Both the position numbers and the translations under genes were made by a program. A stretch of DNA of 64,000 nucleotides from Flavobacterium limnosediminis JC2902 (GTDB taxonomy: Bacteria; Bacteroidota; Bacteroidia; Flavobacteriales; Flavobacteriaceae): assembly GCF_000498535.1 (NCBI RefSeq), contig NZ_AVGG01000001.1, positions 1 through 64,000 of the forward strand. Direction: 5' to 3'. Below, piece after piece: positions 43,526 through 51,352 of the stretch. Numbering within the stretch: position 1 is the stretch's first letter; each line of letters begins with the position of its first letter. The notes under the pieces are model-generated. The model had not been told where the DNA came from. It ran no database searches and worked only from the letters and a program-made list of their open reading frames with translations.

Positions 43526-45943
43526 TTATTTACTTTTTTCTGCCAATCGTAAAATGTCGCCAAAAACTCCTCTCGCAGTTACGGCCGCTCCCGCTCCGGC
43601 GCCCTGAATTACGATAGGATGCTCTCCGTAAGATTCGGTATAGATTTCAAAAATGGAATCGGATCCTTTTAATTGTCCCAGCGAACTTTCCTTCGGTACG
43701 GAAACCAGACTCACTTCTAGACTCGCACCGTTTTCTACCGATAAATCGCCGGACAGATCTCCCACATAACGCAACACATGATTTTCAGCCTGATTGTTTT
43801 TGGTGTTCAGATAAATCGGGTTCAGTTCTTCCAATCGGGCAAGGAATTCGGAAACACTGCCTTCTCTCAGGTTTTCGGGAATCAGGTTTTGGATTTTCAC
43901 TTCGGAGAATTCGTTGCTTAAATCCAATTCTCGGGCTAGGATCAATAATTTTCGCCCTACGTCGTTTCCGTTTAAATCTTCTCGTGGATCGGGTTCAGTG
44001 AAACCTTTTTCAATCGCTTCGTTTAACACGTCGCTAAAGTTTTTATCGGAAGTTGAAAACGTATTGAACAAATAACTCAGCGTTCCCGAAAAAACACCAC
44101 GGATTCTTGTAATGTTCTCACCGGAATGGTGCAACAGACGAATCGTATCAATTAACGGTAATCCAGCACCTACATTAGTTTCGTATAAATAATTCTTTTG
44201 GTAAAAATGAAGGTTTTCGCGCAGGTTTTTATAGAAACTATATTCTTTGGTATTCGCAATTTTATTGGCTGAAACCAGATCGAATCCGTTTTTAATCAAC
44301 TCTACATAATTGGTTACGAAATCTTTGCTTGCTGTGGTATCGACAGCAATTAGATTTCCTAAATGATGTTCTTTTACCGCTTTTAGAATTCCTTCGATGG
44401 ATGATTTTTGAGTGGAACTTTCCAATTCCGATTGCCATTTTTTGGAAACCCCTTTGGCATCAAAAATAAACTGACGGGAATTTGCAATCGCCACGATATT
44501 CAATTCGATTCCTTTACGCTGAATAATGTTTTCGCGGGTTTCCAACAATTGGTTGATTAAGGTTTTCCCAACGGTTCCGTGTCCGAACACCACCAGGTTT
44601 ACTTTTTTGGTGATGCCGAAAATTTCACTGTGAATGACATTCAGCGCTTTTTTAAGCTGAACTCTTTCCACCACCAAACTCACGTTTTTTCCAGTTACGG
44701 TATTATTAAACAGAATCGGAACAATCTGATTGCGGATTAAGGCGTCGTATGGTTTATTGAAGGTCGCCAATTCCTGTCCGATAATCGAAATCACCGACAC
44801 ATTTTCGGTCAGATACACACTGCTTACATCGTGGGTATAGAAATCCAATTCGAATTCAGCTTCAATCGCATCTTTTGCTTTTTGGGCGTCTTTGGATTCC
44901 ACTACCAAACCGATACCACGCTCCGAAGACCCTTGCGAAATGATACTCACACTGATGTTATTTTGGGCCAAAGCCCTGAAAATACGGGCATCAATTCCGG
45001 GTTTCCCTAACAAACCGCGGCCTTCTAAATTTACCAGCGTCACATTTTCCAAAACAGAAAGCGATTTGATACCTTTTCTTGAATTTTCGGAATTGATTAA
45101 TGTTCCGTTGTGCGTATGGTTGAAGGTATTTAAAATTCGGAGTGGAATTTTCTTTTCGATAAGCGGAATGATGGTTTTCGCGTGAAGAATCGTCGCACCA
45201 AAAGTGGCAATCTCGTTCGCTTCTTCAAAAGAAAGCTGATCGATTTTCTGGGCGTCCGGCACTAAATCGGGATTCGCGGTGAAGATGCCGTCTACATGTG
45301 TGAAGCTCTGCAGTTCTTCGGCTTCAAGATAATTAGCTAACAATGAAGCGGTAAAATTACTTCCGTTTCTGCCCAAAGTGGTGGTTTCGTTATCGGTGCT
45401 CGAAGCGATAAAACCCGTTACGATATTTACAGTGGTTCCGTTGTTGCTTTTGAAATGCGACTGTACGTTTTTACGTGAAATCGCGTCGACCGGTTGGGCG
45501 TTGCCGAATTTCGCATCGGTTTTAATCAGTTGGCGCGTATCGGAGAAATTGGCATTGATTCCTTTTTCTTTCAGTGCTTGGGTTACCACTTTTCCTGAAA
45601 TCACTTCGCCTTGTGCCAACACATTGTCTTTGATTTTTTTACTGTAATCGCCTAAAAGCGCTACGCCTTCGTATAATTTTTCCAAAAGGGTAAATTCTGA
45701 AGTCAGATCGGCAGATGAATTTCCTTTCTGGTAGTTTTTGAAGTTTTCCAATTGTTCGCGGTAGACTTCATTTTTTTTGGCTTTTTCCAGAATTTCCTCC
45801 AGTTCGTCCGTTGCATTTCCGATCGCCGAAACGACTACTGCGATTTTCTCCTGTTTCTTGACTTTGTCTAAAATAATGCTGATGGCTTTATCAAAACCTT
45901 CGCCATAGGCTAACGATTTTCCGCCGAATTTTAAAATTTTCAT
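43526..45943 (-). CDS. thrA: Bifunctional aspartate kinase / homoserine dehydrogenase
   Basis: 805 aa. Aspartate kinase at residues 1-290 (KILKFGGKSLAYGEG, note GGKS where GGTS is more usual; TTLGRNGSNFTASLLANYL; FTHVDGIFTANPD), two ACT-type regulatory domains (about 300-450), and homoserine dehydrogenase from about 460 (VNLVVFGHGTVGKTLINQLLE, then DLVSANKIANTKEYSFY and GLPLIDTIRLLHHSGENITRIRGVFSGTLSYLFN). It directs aspartate into homoserine for Met and Thr. In the met operon between metX (4-base overlap) and metZ, so it is probably the methionine-serving isozyme. Confidence 0.94.
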   Translation of the reverse strand: MKILKFGGKSLAYGEGFDKAISIILDKVKKQEKIAVVVSAIGNATDELEEILEKAKKNEVYREQLENFKNYQKGNSSADLTSEFTLLEKLYEGVALLGDYSKKIKDNVLAQGEVISGKVVTQALKEKGINANFSDTRQLIKTDAKFGNAQPVDAISRKNVQSHFKSNNGTTVNIVTGFIASSTDNETTTLGRNGSNFTASLLANYLEAEELQSFTHVDGIFTANPDLVPDAQKIDQLSFEEANEIATFGATILHAKTIIPLIEKKIPLRILNTFNHTHNGTLINSENSRKGIKSLSVLENVTLVNLEGRGLLGKPGIDARIFRALAQNNISVSIISQGSSERGIGLVVESKDAQKAKDAIEAEFELDFYTHDVSSVYLTENVSVISIIGQELATFNKPYDALIRNQIVPILFNNTVTGKNVSLVVERVQLKKALNVIHSEIFGITKKVNLVVFGHGTVGKTLINQLLETRENIIQRKGIELNIVAIANSRQFIFDAKGVSKKWQSELESSTQKSSIEGILKAVKEHHLGNLIAVDTTASKDFVTNYVELIKNGFDLVSANKIANTKEYSFYKNLRENLHFYQKNYLYETNVGAGLPLIDTIRLLHHSGENITRIRGVFSGTLSYLFNTFSTSDKNFSDVLNEAIEKGFTEPDPREDLNGNDVGRKLLILARELDLSNEFSEVKIQNLIPENLREGSVSEFLARLEELNPIYLNTKNNQAENHVLRYVGDLSGDLSVENGASLEVSLVSVPKESSLGQLKGSDSIFEIYTESYGEHPIVIQGAGAGAAVTARGVFGDILRLAEKSK

Positions 45944-46938
45944 GCTAGTATAGTTTTTAGTTTAGTAGTTGCAAATATGTTTTTAAGAATACCGCTTAAT
46001 TGTTCGAACTCGATTAAAAAAGCGTCGTGTCCGTGAATGGATTGGATTTCATTATAAGAAACCTGATTTGTTACTTTTTTCAAAATCTCAAATGTTTCCC
46101 GATTTTCGTCGGCGGTGAAAAAATAATCGGAATTCACGGCTATCAGATGAATCTGGGTGGTGGTTTCTTCGGCAAAAGCCAACAACTGTTCGCTATCCAT
46201 ATTTTCTCCAATGGTTTTCAAGAGGTGATTCATCAGTTTGTAAGCGGCTAATTCAAAACGGCTCTCCAGTTTTTTCCCGTGGTGCAGCAACCAACTTTCT
46301 ATCTGAAACAAATCCTGATTGTCGTTTTTGGTTCGGTTGAATTTTGCCTTTAACGATTCCGGCGTTCGGTACAGCAACATGGCGTGCATTCGGGCATCAT
46401 GAATGGGATTGCTGGAATTATTCAGAATCTGATCCTGCACCAGAACATTCGCAATCAGCCAATCCGAAGCTTTCCAATCAGAAGCAATCGGAATTAAATG
46501 CTGAATATTATTCGGTTGTAAAAAAGCCATTTCCCAGGCAATACCTCCTCCTAAGCTTCCGCCAATTACCGCAAAGAGTCGATAAATTCCCAATGAATTC
46601 AGTCCTTTCCAGAAAAGTTTGGCTATATATTCTGCAGTAAAATCTTTGTAATTCGGAATCAGATCTTCAGAATTGCCATCAAAACCATTGCCGGGAATAT
46701 TGAAGGCGATTACCGTATACAGTTCAGTATCGATGATTTTATTTTCGCCGATCAATGCATTCCACCAACCTTTTTCTCCGGTTACCTGAGAATTTCCGGT
46801 TAAAGCATGATTCACCAAAACCACCGGAGCCGTTCCGATTGGCTGACCAAAAACCTGATAATACAAAGGCAACCAGCTTTTATTCACCCCGTTTTGCAAG
46901 GTGAAGTCAAAAATATCTGTTTTTTTTAATGCGCTCAT
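45940..46938 (-). CDS. metX: Homoserine O-acetyltransferase, alpha/beta-hydrolase type
   Basis: 332 aa. Acylates homoserine to open the methionine branch. Nucleophile elbow VIGGSLGGGIAWEMAF with Ser near residue 137; the catalytic His lies in IQSIHGHDAFLIEFEQL near residue 301; VLVNHALTGNSQVTG near 38 is the oxyanion strand. First gene of metX-thrA-metZ. A leader peptide rich in Met codons plus a terminator (47009-47128) precede it. Confidence 0.92.
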   Translation of the reverse strand: MSALKKTDIFDFTLQNGVNKSWLPLYYQVFGQPIGTAPVVLVNHALTGNSQVTGEKGWWNALIGENKIIDTELYTVIAFNIPGNGFDGNSEDLIPNYKDFTAEYIAKLFWKGLNSLGIYRLFAVIGGSLGGGIAWEMAFLQPNNIQHLIPIASDWKASDWLIANVLVQDQILNNSSNPIHDARMHAMLLYRTPESLKAKFNRTKNDNQDLFQIESWLLHHGKKLESRFELAAYKLMNHLLKTIGENMDSEQLLAFAEETTTQIHLIAVNSDYFFTADENRETFEILKKVTNQVSYNEIQSIHGHDAFLIEFEQLSGILKNIFATTKLKTILA

Positions 46939-47008
46939 ATTTACTTTTCTTTAAAAAACAACCTGCTTTCACAGCATACTAAATTAAATCTCTACTTTTT
47001 TCCATAAA

Positions 47009-47033
47009 AAAACCTCTGCAAAGCAGAGGTTTT
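47009..47033 (-). terminator. Attenuator terminator upstream of metX
   Basis: Perfect 11-bp stem AAAACCTCTGC / GCAGAGGTTTT with a 3-base loop, followed by a T-run on the minus strand, 71 bases before the metX ATG. Its 5' arm CCTCTGC can pair instead with GCAGAGG inside the leader ORF. Confidence 0.85.
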
Positions 47034-47056
47034 AGCTGTAAATTCATTTGATAGAA

Positions 47057-47128
47057 TTAAGCAAAAAACGCCCTCTGCGGAAGTTCTTTCCACATCATAC
47101 ACATGATCATTTGCTCAACTCTTCTCAT
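47057..47128 (-). CDS. Methionine leader peptide (attenuator ORF)
   Basis: 23 codons plus TAA. Residues 7-13 read MIMCMMW, so with the start there are five Met codons in the first 12. Codons 17-19 (CCG CAG AGG) contain GCAGAGG, complementary to the terminator 5' arm CCTCTGC. A ribosome held at the Met codons would leave this segment free for an antiterminator; translation to the stop would cover it and let the terminator form. The operon makes methionine precursors, matching the codon bias. Peptide expression is inferred. Confidence 0.82.
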   Translation of the reverse strand: MRRVEQMIMCMMWKELPQRAFFA

Positions 47129-47149
47129 TTCTATTTTTTTATGGTGCTG

Positions 47150-47157
47150 CAAATTTA
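47150..47157 (-). promoter_or_regulatory. Candidate -7 element of the metX operon
   Basis: TAAATTTG on the minus strand fits TAnnTTTG, 22 bases before the leader ATG. TTTGCAGCA(C/T)C just after it also occurs at the same place before the second met-type leader at 48.4 kb. Confidence 0.5.
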
Positions 47158-47345
47158 GATATTTTTTCTAAATAAAAAAATAAAACGGTTTTTTTTTCCG
47201 AATTTATTCAGTTTTAAATTTATTTTCAGTTGTTTTTTCAGTTACCACTTTGACAACCCTCTCGTTTGTTTCTTCTTCAAAATAAAACCGCCTCCGTCAA
47301 AATTTCATCGGGAGGCAGTTTAAAAACAAACAAAACAATTATTAA

Positions 47346-47789
47346 CTAAGCAGCATCGTGCTGATTGTATTCTTTTACTAAAGTCAGTATCACTGGCGTC
47401 GAATTAATAAGATTGTCGCGTAGCGGACATCTTCCTTTTACGGTATCTATCCATTCTTTCAACAATACGAGCGGCGCATCTGAAATCGGTTTTACTACCA
47501 CATCAATTTTTCTGAAACCGGCCCTGGAACGCGTCTGTATCCCGTTTATTTTTTTGGTCTCCAATTCTCCGATAATTTCCACTTCCAACGATTGCAATTC
47601 GATACCCAATTCTTTCGCGACAATTAAACCGACCGCATTAATACTGCCGGCAAAACCTGCGAGTAAATAATCTGTTGGACTTGGCCCTTCTCCGGATTCC
47701 CTTGCAACCGAATTACTGATGGTTACATTGAAGTCGTTGGTTTTTACCAAAAACTGATTGTCGAGCCCCGAAACTCCTTTTATCACCAC
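47346..47789 (-). CDS. OsmC-family protein
   Basis: 147 aa with a GTG start. The OsmC/Ohr fold is shown by ARESGEGPSPTDYLLAGFAGSINAVGL (helix after the GEGPSPT motif), VEIIGELETKKI and the late RCPLRDNL with one Cys near residue 122. The first peroxidatic Cys of Ohr/OsmC is replaced (AGFAGSINA), so classical peroxidase activity is doubtful. It is in the same frame as the 58-aa gene upstream, with one TAA and 13 codons between them. Its position beside met genes suggests a link to sulfur metabolism, unproven. Confidence 0.85.
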   Translation of the reverse strand: MVIKGVSGLDNQFLVKTNDFNVTISNSVARESGEGPSPTDYLLAGFAGSINAVGLIVAKELGIELQSLEVEIIGELETKKINGIQTRSRAGFRKIDVVVKPISDAPLVLLKEWIDTVKGRCPLRDNLINSTPVILTLVKEYNQHDAA

Positions 47790-47828
47790 TATGCTATTAC
47801 TTATACCTTCTGGTTTTTCGTTTTGGAA

Positions 47829-48005
47829 TTAGATAAACAGGAATTCGTTTTCCTCAGCATTGATCTGTAAGATCAGTAATTCTGAATCGGCGACTGCGTC
47901 CTCATTCACTGTTAAGAACTGTGTTTCCAACAAACTGCTCTGTGCGTTTTCTATGGATGAAACTATCGATTGTATTCTTTTTATTTTGTTTTTTAAAGCT
48001 GTCAT
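47829..48005 (-). CDS. 58-aa acidic protein between leader 3 and OsmC
   Basis: Starts ATG 48005 (MTALKNKIKRIQSIVSSIEN), a basic amphipathic helix followed by an acidic, leucine-rich half ending EENEFLFI. An upstream in-frame ATG would cross the terminator. No family recognised. It is the first ORF after the third leader and its terminator, so it and OsmC are the likely regulated genes. Confidence 0.6.
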   Translation of the reverse strand: MTALKNKIKRIQSIVSSIENAQSSLLETQFLTVNEDAVADSELLILQINAEENEFLFI

Positions 48006-48045
48006 GATATAAATTTTTATTTGATTGAAATTGATTTTAAAATAA

Positions 48046-48081
48046 AAAAGTCCTTTCGGATTCGTTACCAAAAGGACTTTT
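48046..48081 (-). terminator. Terminator behind the third leader peptide
   Basis: 11-bp stem AAAAGTCCTTT / AAAGGACTTTT with a 14-base loop, then six T on the minus strand, 40 bases before the 58-aa ORF. Its loop side contains GGTAAC, complementary to GTTACC inside the leader, and ATCCGA, complementary to TCGGAT in the leader; these cannot both form at once. Confidence 0.78.
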
Positions 48082-48104
48082 ACAGTTTGAACTATAACTT
48101 GAGA

Positions 48105-48203
48105 TTAACTCATCCGATGTCGGTAACAATAATGGTGCATGTGGTACATATAATTGCACTTCATACGTTTAATAAACTTATTATTGGTTGTTATTGTTTT
48201 CAT
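48105..48203 (-). CDS. Third leader-like peptide, rich in Met, His, Tyr, Cys
   Basis: 32 codons plus TAA. Residues 12-30 read KRMKCNYMYHMHHYCYRHR: 3 Met, 2 Cys, 4 His and 4 Tyr in 19 residues. Start ATG 48203 lies 46 bases past the terminator of leader 2; a terminator follows 24 bases after the stop. The layout is that of an attenuator, but the sensed molecule is unclear: Met or Cys codons, or a metal-binding nascent peptide. Expression inferred. Confidence 0.65.
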   Translation of the reverse strand: MKTITTNNKFIKRMKCNYMYHMHHYCYRHRMS

Positions 48204-48249
48204 TTTTAATTTTTTTCAGTTTACTTTTTTTCAGAATATACTCAAAAAA

Positions 48250-48276
48250 AAAGCCCCTGCGGTTTGCAGAGGCTTT
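48250..48276 (-). terminator. Terminator behind the second leader peptide
   Basis: 11-bp stem AAAGCCTCTGC / GCAGGGGCTTT with loop AAACC; one pair is G-T only when read on the minus strand, which supports leftward transcription. Followed by nine T. 5' arm CTCTGC can pair with GCAGAG in the leader. Confidence 0.82.
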
Positions 48277-48305
48277 AACTGTATATTTTGATTTTGACTT
48301 TCAAT

Positions 48306-48374
48306 TTAAACAATAGCGCACTCTGCGGATGATTTCCACTTACAAGTATACATATTTCGTTTAATTGAGTTCAT
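48306..48374 (-). CDS. Second leader peptide, diverged copy of the met leader cassette
   Basis: 22 codons plus TAA, containing NMYTCKW and SSAECA. Compared with the metX leader it keeps TGGAAA, CCGCAGAG.GCG, TACAG(C/T)TAAA(A/G)CCTCTGC and the upstream TTTGCAGCA(C/T)C, so the whole promoter-leader-terminator cassette looks duplicated. Met codons have dropped to two and Cys codons are two, so the specificity may differ. No gene lies between its terminator and leader 3. Confidence 0.7.
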   Translation of the reverse strand: MNSIKRNMYTCKWKSSAECAIV

Positions 48375-48483
48375 TTTTTCTCTTATTTGATGCTGCAAAA
48401 TTGAGAACTAATTTTTACATGACCAAACAAAAAAGTAAATTTTAACATTTTTAATTGCGAATGGATATTCAAAAGCGATCCAT

Positions 48484-49422
48484 TTAATTTTTAACAAACT
48501 TAGTAGTCGCTTTACCTTCACTCGATGTAATATCAACAAAATACACCCCTGAATTCAATTCGGATACATTTACTTGAGCTTCAGAAACCCCATTCAACAC
48601 ATTGGTCTTTACAATACGCCCGTTCAGATCTAAAATCTGGATTGCTTCGATTTGAGCACTGTTTTTGGTCGAAAAATTCAACACACTCGAAGCAGGGTTT
48701 GGAAAAATCGAAAAGTTTTCAGCAAAAAAATCGTTTGTACCCATTGTTCTGTTTACAGAGAAAGAATCAATTCCTATGATATCGGAATTAGCACCGGAAG
48801 GCCCTCCATTCGTCACAAAATATCTGAATGCAAATTTCACGTTGGTTGCCGTAGGCACACCTGTTACCGTATAGGAATATTGCGTCCATACTTTTGGATA
48901 AACGAATCCTGCCGCCAAAGTTGGGTTAATTGTTAACGCCAAAGTGGTAAAACTTCCCAGATCAGCCGAACCTCCCGAAGGCACCACAGTAGAAGCCGCG
49001 GTACTCATCCTTAACTCCAATCGATCCGGATAGTCAGTCGTTCCATCAGTCCCTTTTCTTGACCAAAAAGTAATGACGTCTCCATTCATAACATTGATAT
49101 TCGGTGTAATTAACCAGTTACTAATTGTTCCCGCACCGGTTGTACTTGTGTAATTCACCAACGCAAAAGAGTTATTACCCCCTGCTTGACCTACAGGAAT
49201 AGTAGTTGTATTTCCACTCCCAAATATGGGACCTGTAAGTGGCAATGTAAAAGCCGCATTTTGCCAGGTTCCAGCCCCTACCGGTGAACTTTGATTTGTA
49301 GATTGCCAACCTGCCGCAATCATACTGGCTGTAGTACCATCAAATCCAAAATTGAACAAATTTTGCCCATTAACCAAAACAGAAGCAAATCCAAAACCTA
49401 ATAAAAGTAATTTTTTTCTCAT
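48484..49422 (-). CDS. Secreted protein with type IX secretion sorting domain
   Basis: 312 aa. Signal peptide (KKLLLLGFGFASVLVNGQ); a choice-of-anchor-type beta-sandwich (about 25-225; FGFDGTTASMIAAGWQSTNQ and NWLITPNINVMNGDVITFWSRKGTDG); then a C-terminal T9SS type A sorting domain (FSIFPNPASSVLNF to the end, GVYFVDITSSEGKATTKFVKN), which directs export across the outer membrane. No enzymatic motif seen. A single-gene unit ending just left of which the leader cassettes begin. Confidence 0.87.
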   Translation of the reverse strand: MRKKLLLLGFGFASVLVNGQNLFNFGFDGTTASMIAAGWQSTNQSSPVGAGTWQNAAFTLPLTGPIFGSGNTTTIPVGQAGGNNSFALVNYTSTTGAGTISNWLITPNINVMNGDVITFWSRKGTDGTTDYPDRLELRMSTAASTVVPSGGSADLGSFTTLALTINPTLAAGFVYPKVWTQYSYTVTGVPTATNVKFAFRYFVTNGGPSGANSDIIGIDSFSVNRTMGTNDFFAENFSIFPNPASSVLNFSTKNSAQIEAIQILDLNGRIVKTNVLNGVSEAQVNVSELNSGVYFVDITSSEGKATTKFVKN

Positions 49423-49567
49423 ACCGATGTTTTTTTTAAAAGATTAGAAGTTCCTAATGTACGATTTTTTATACTAATAACAAGTAGCACAGATTCTTTT
49501 TAGATTTAAAAACCTTATCCTGTATTTTACTTTTCAAACAAAATCAACTAAAAAAGCAAAATTTAAT

Positions 49568-49596
49568 TTGAAATCTAAAATCGTTTCATACATTTG
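49568..49596 (+). promoter_or_regulatory. Promoter of metK
   Basis: TTG (49568-49570), 18-base spacer, then TACATTTG (49589-49596): a full match to TTG-N17-23-TAnnTTTG. The start site should fall near 49602, just before the structured leader. Confidence 0.6.
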
Positions 49597-49609
49597 CAAA
49601 CGAAAACAA

Positions 49610-49722
49610 GAGGAAAAATTTGAACTGATTGCAACCTCTGACACCGGAATTACTTCGGTATCAAAAAAATGCTAAAGCAGTAACTACTACTCCTTAGGCA
49701 AATCCTGCAATTATTTTTCCTC
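49610..49722 (+). ncRNA. Structured leader RNA upstream of metK
   Basis: A 10-bp stem GAGGAAAAAT / ATTTTTCCTC (49610-49619 with 49713-49722) encloses a hairpin (TGACACCG with CGGTATCA) and a possible GCAG/CTGC stem. The unpaired parts include CTGATTGCAACC and AAATGCTAAAGCAG. These show short likeness to the SAM-II core (CUGAUU, AACC, AAAUGCUAAA) and to S-box pieces (GCAACC, GCUAAA), but match neither fully. It ends 24 bases before the metK ATG. A cis-acting SAM-responsive RNA is plausible; class unresolved. Confidence 0.55.
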
Positions 49723-49746
49723 GCTTAAATTTAAAACAATTTAATT

Positions 49747-50997
49747 ATGGCTTATTTATTTACGTCAGAATCAGTGAGTGAAGGACATCCTGACAAAGTT
49801 GCGGATCAAATTTCAGACGCATTAATTGATAACTTTTTGGCATTCGACCCTGAGTCTAAAGTAGCTTGTGAAACGTTAGTTACAACAGGTCAGGTAATTT
49901 TAGCCGGTGAGGTAAAATCAAACACTTACTTAGATGTACAAACTATCGCAAGAGATGTAATCAAGAAAATTGGTTATACAAAAAGCGAATACATGTTCGA
50001 AGCAAACTCTTGTGGTGTTTTATCTGCCATTCATGAGCAATCTGCCGATATTAACCAAGGAGTTGACAGAGCAAGCAAAGAAGAACAAGGTGCGGGTGAC
50101 CAGGGAATGATGTTTGGCTATGCCACCAATGAAACAGCGGAATTCATGCCTTTAGCATTGAAATTATCGCATCAGTTATTACAGGAGTTGGCTGACCTAA
50201 GAAGAGAAAACAATGAAATCAGTTACTTACGTCCGGATGCTAAATCTCAGGTTACTTTAGAGTATTCTGACGATAACAAACCGGTTCGTATTGACGCCAT
50301 TGTAGTTTCCACGCAACATGATGATTTTGCCGATGAACCGACAATGTTAGCAAAAATCAAAAAGGATATCATTGAAATTTTGATTCCCAGAGTAATTGCT
50401 AAAAATCCACAGTACGCTCATTTATTCAATGACGCTATCAAATACCACATCAACCCAACAGGTAAATTCGTAATTGGAGGTCCTCACGGCGATACCGGTT
50501 TAACAGGCAGAAAAATTATCGTGGATACTTATGGCGGAAAAGGCGCTCACGGTGGTGGTGCTTTCTCCGGAAAAGATCCTTCTAAAGTTGACCGTTCTGC
50601 AGCTTATGCTACGCGCCACATCGCTAAAAACTTAGTGGCTGCAGGAGTGGCTGAAGAAATTTTAGTACAGGTTTCTTATGCGATTGGTGTGGCTGAGCCA
50701 ACATCCATCAATGTAAACACTTACGGAACTGCAAAGGTTAACTTAACTGACGGAGAAATCAGCAAAGTGGTGGAAAGTATTTTTGACATGCGTCCTTACT
50801 TTATTGAGCAACGTTTGAAATTAAGAAATCCTATTTACAGTGAAACGGCTGCTTACGGACACATGGGAAGAACTCCGGAAACCGTCACCAAAACTTTTAC
50901 TGCTCCAGGGGGCTTAAGCAAAACCGTTACCGTTGAGTTATTTACGTGGGAGAAATTAGATTTCACAGACAAAGTAAAAACAGCTTTCGGATTGTAA
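49747..50997 (+). CDS. metK: S-adenosylmethionine synthetase
   Basis: 416 aa. Makes SAM from methionine and [27 protein letters not shown] at the start, [16 protein letters not shown] near 117, [20 protein letters not shown] near 245 and [19 protein letters not shown] near 270 are the family's ATP, metal and substrate motifs. Full length. Single-gene unit with its own promoter, leader RNA and terminator, near the methionine biosynthesis genes. Confidence 0.97.
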   Translation: MAYLFTSESVSEGHPDKVADQISDALIDNFLAFDPESKVACETLVTTGQVILAGEVKSNTYLDVQTIARDVIKKIGYTKSEYMFEANSCGVLSAIHEQSADINQGVDRASKEEQGAGDQGMMFGYATNETAEFMPLALKLSHQLLQELADLRRENNEISYLRPDAKSQVTLEYSDDNKPVRIDAIVVSTQHDDFADEPTMLAKIKKDIIEILIPRVIAKNPQYAHLFNDAIKYHINPTGKFVIGGPHGDTGLTGRKIIVDTYGGKGAHGGGAFSGKDPSKVDRSAAYATRHIAKNLVAAGVAEEILVQVSYAIGVAEPTSINVNTYGTAKVNLTDGEISKVVESIFDMRPYFIEQRLKLRNPIYSETAAYGHMGRTPETVTKTFTAPGGLSKTVTVELFTWEKLDFTDKVKTAFGL

Positions 50998-51020
50998 TTC
51001 AACCTAAAGTTCAAGCATAA

Positions 51021-51051
51021 AAAAAACCATCCGTTCGGCGGATGGTTTTTT
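51021..51051. terminator. Bidirectional intrinsic terminator after metK
   Basis: 13-bp stem AAAAAACCATCCG / CGGATGGTTTTTT with a 5-base loop between convergent metK and the small membrane protein gene. Confidence 0.9.
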
Positions 51052-51055
51052 TGTT

Positions 51056-51340
51056 TTATTCAATATCATAAATATAAAAAAGAATAAAAATCACTATTGT
51101 CAGTACCAAAAAAATTATTGAAGGCAGATTCTTCTTAACATCAAATAGCTTGTTCTTTATCTCGAAATTCAGTCGGTACAAAAAAGCGAGCGAGGACATC
51201 ATAGCCAGTCCAACAGTAATGTAAACACTTTTATCAGAATAGTTTCCATTATCAAAATACCTTACTGCAAACATTAACCCAAGACTTATGAAAACAATTC
51301 TCTTCGTGATCTTTACAATTTTTTCGTGTTTCGTTTCCAT
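51056..51340 (-). CDS. Small three-helix membrane protein
   Basis: 94 aa, with hydrophobic helices around 13-25, 36-55 (YITVGLAMMSSLAFLYRL) and 70-90 (IIFLVLTIVIFILFYIYDI). No family recognised. It lies 12 bases downstream of the outer-membrane beta-barrel gene and runs the same way, so it may be the last gene of that operon. Confidence 0.65.
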   Translation of the reverse strand: METKHEKIVKITKRIVFISLGLMFAVRYFDNGNYSDKSVYITVGLAMMSSLAFLYRLNFEIKNKLFDVKKNLPSIIFLVLTIVIFILFYIYDIE

Positions 51341-51352
51341 ACATTTAAAAAT

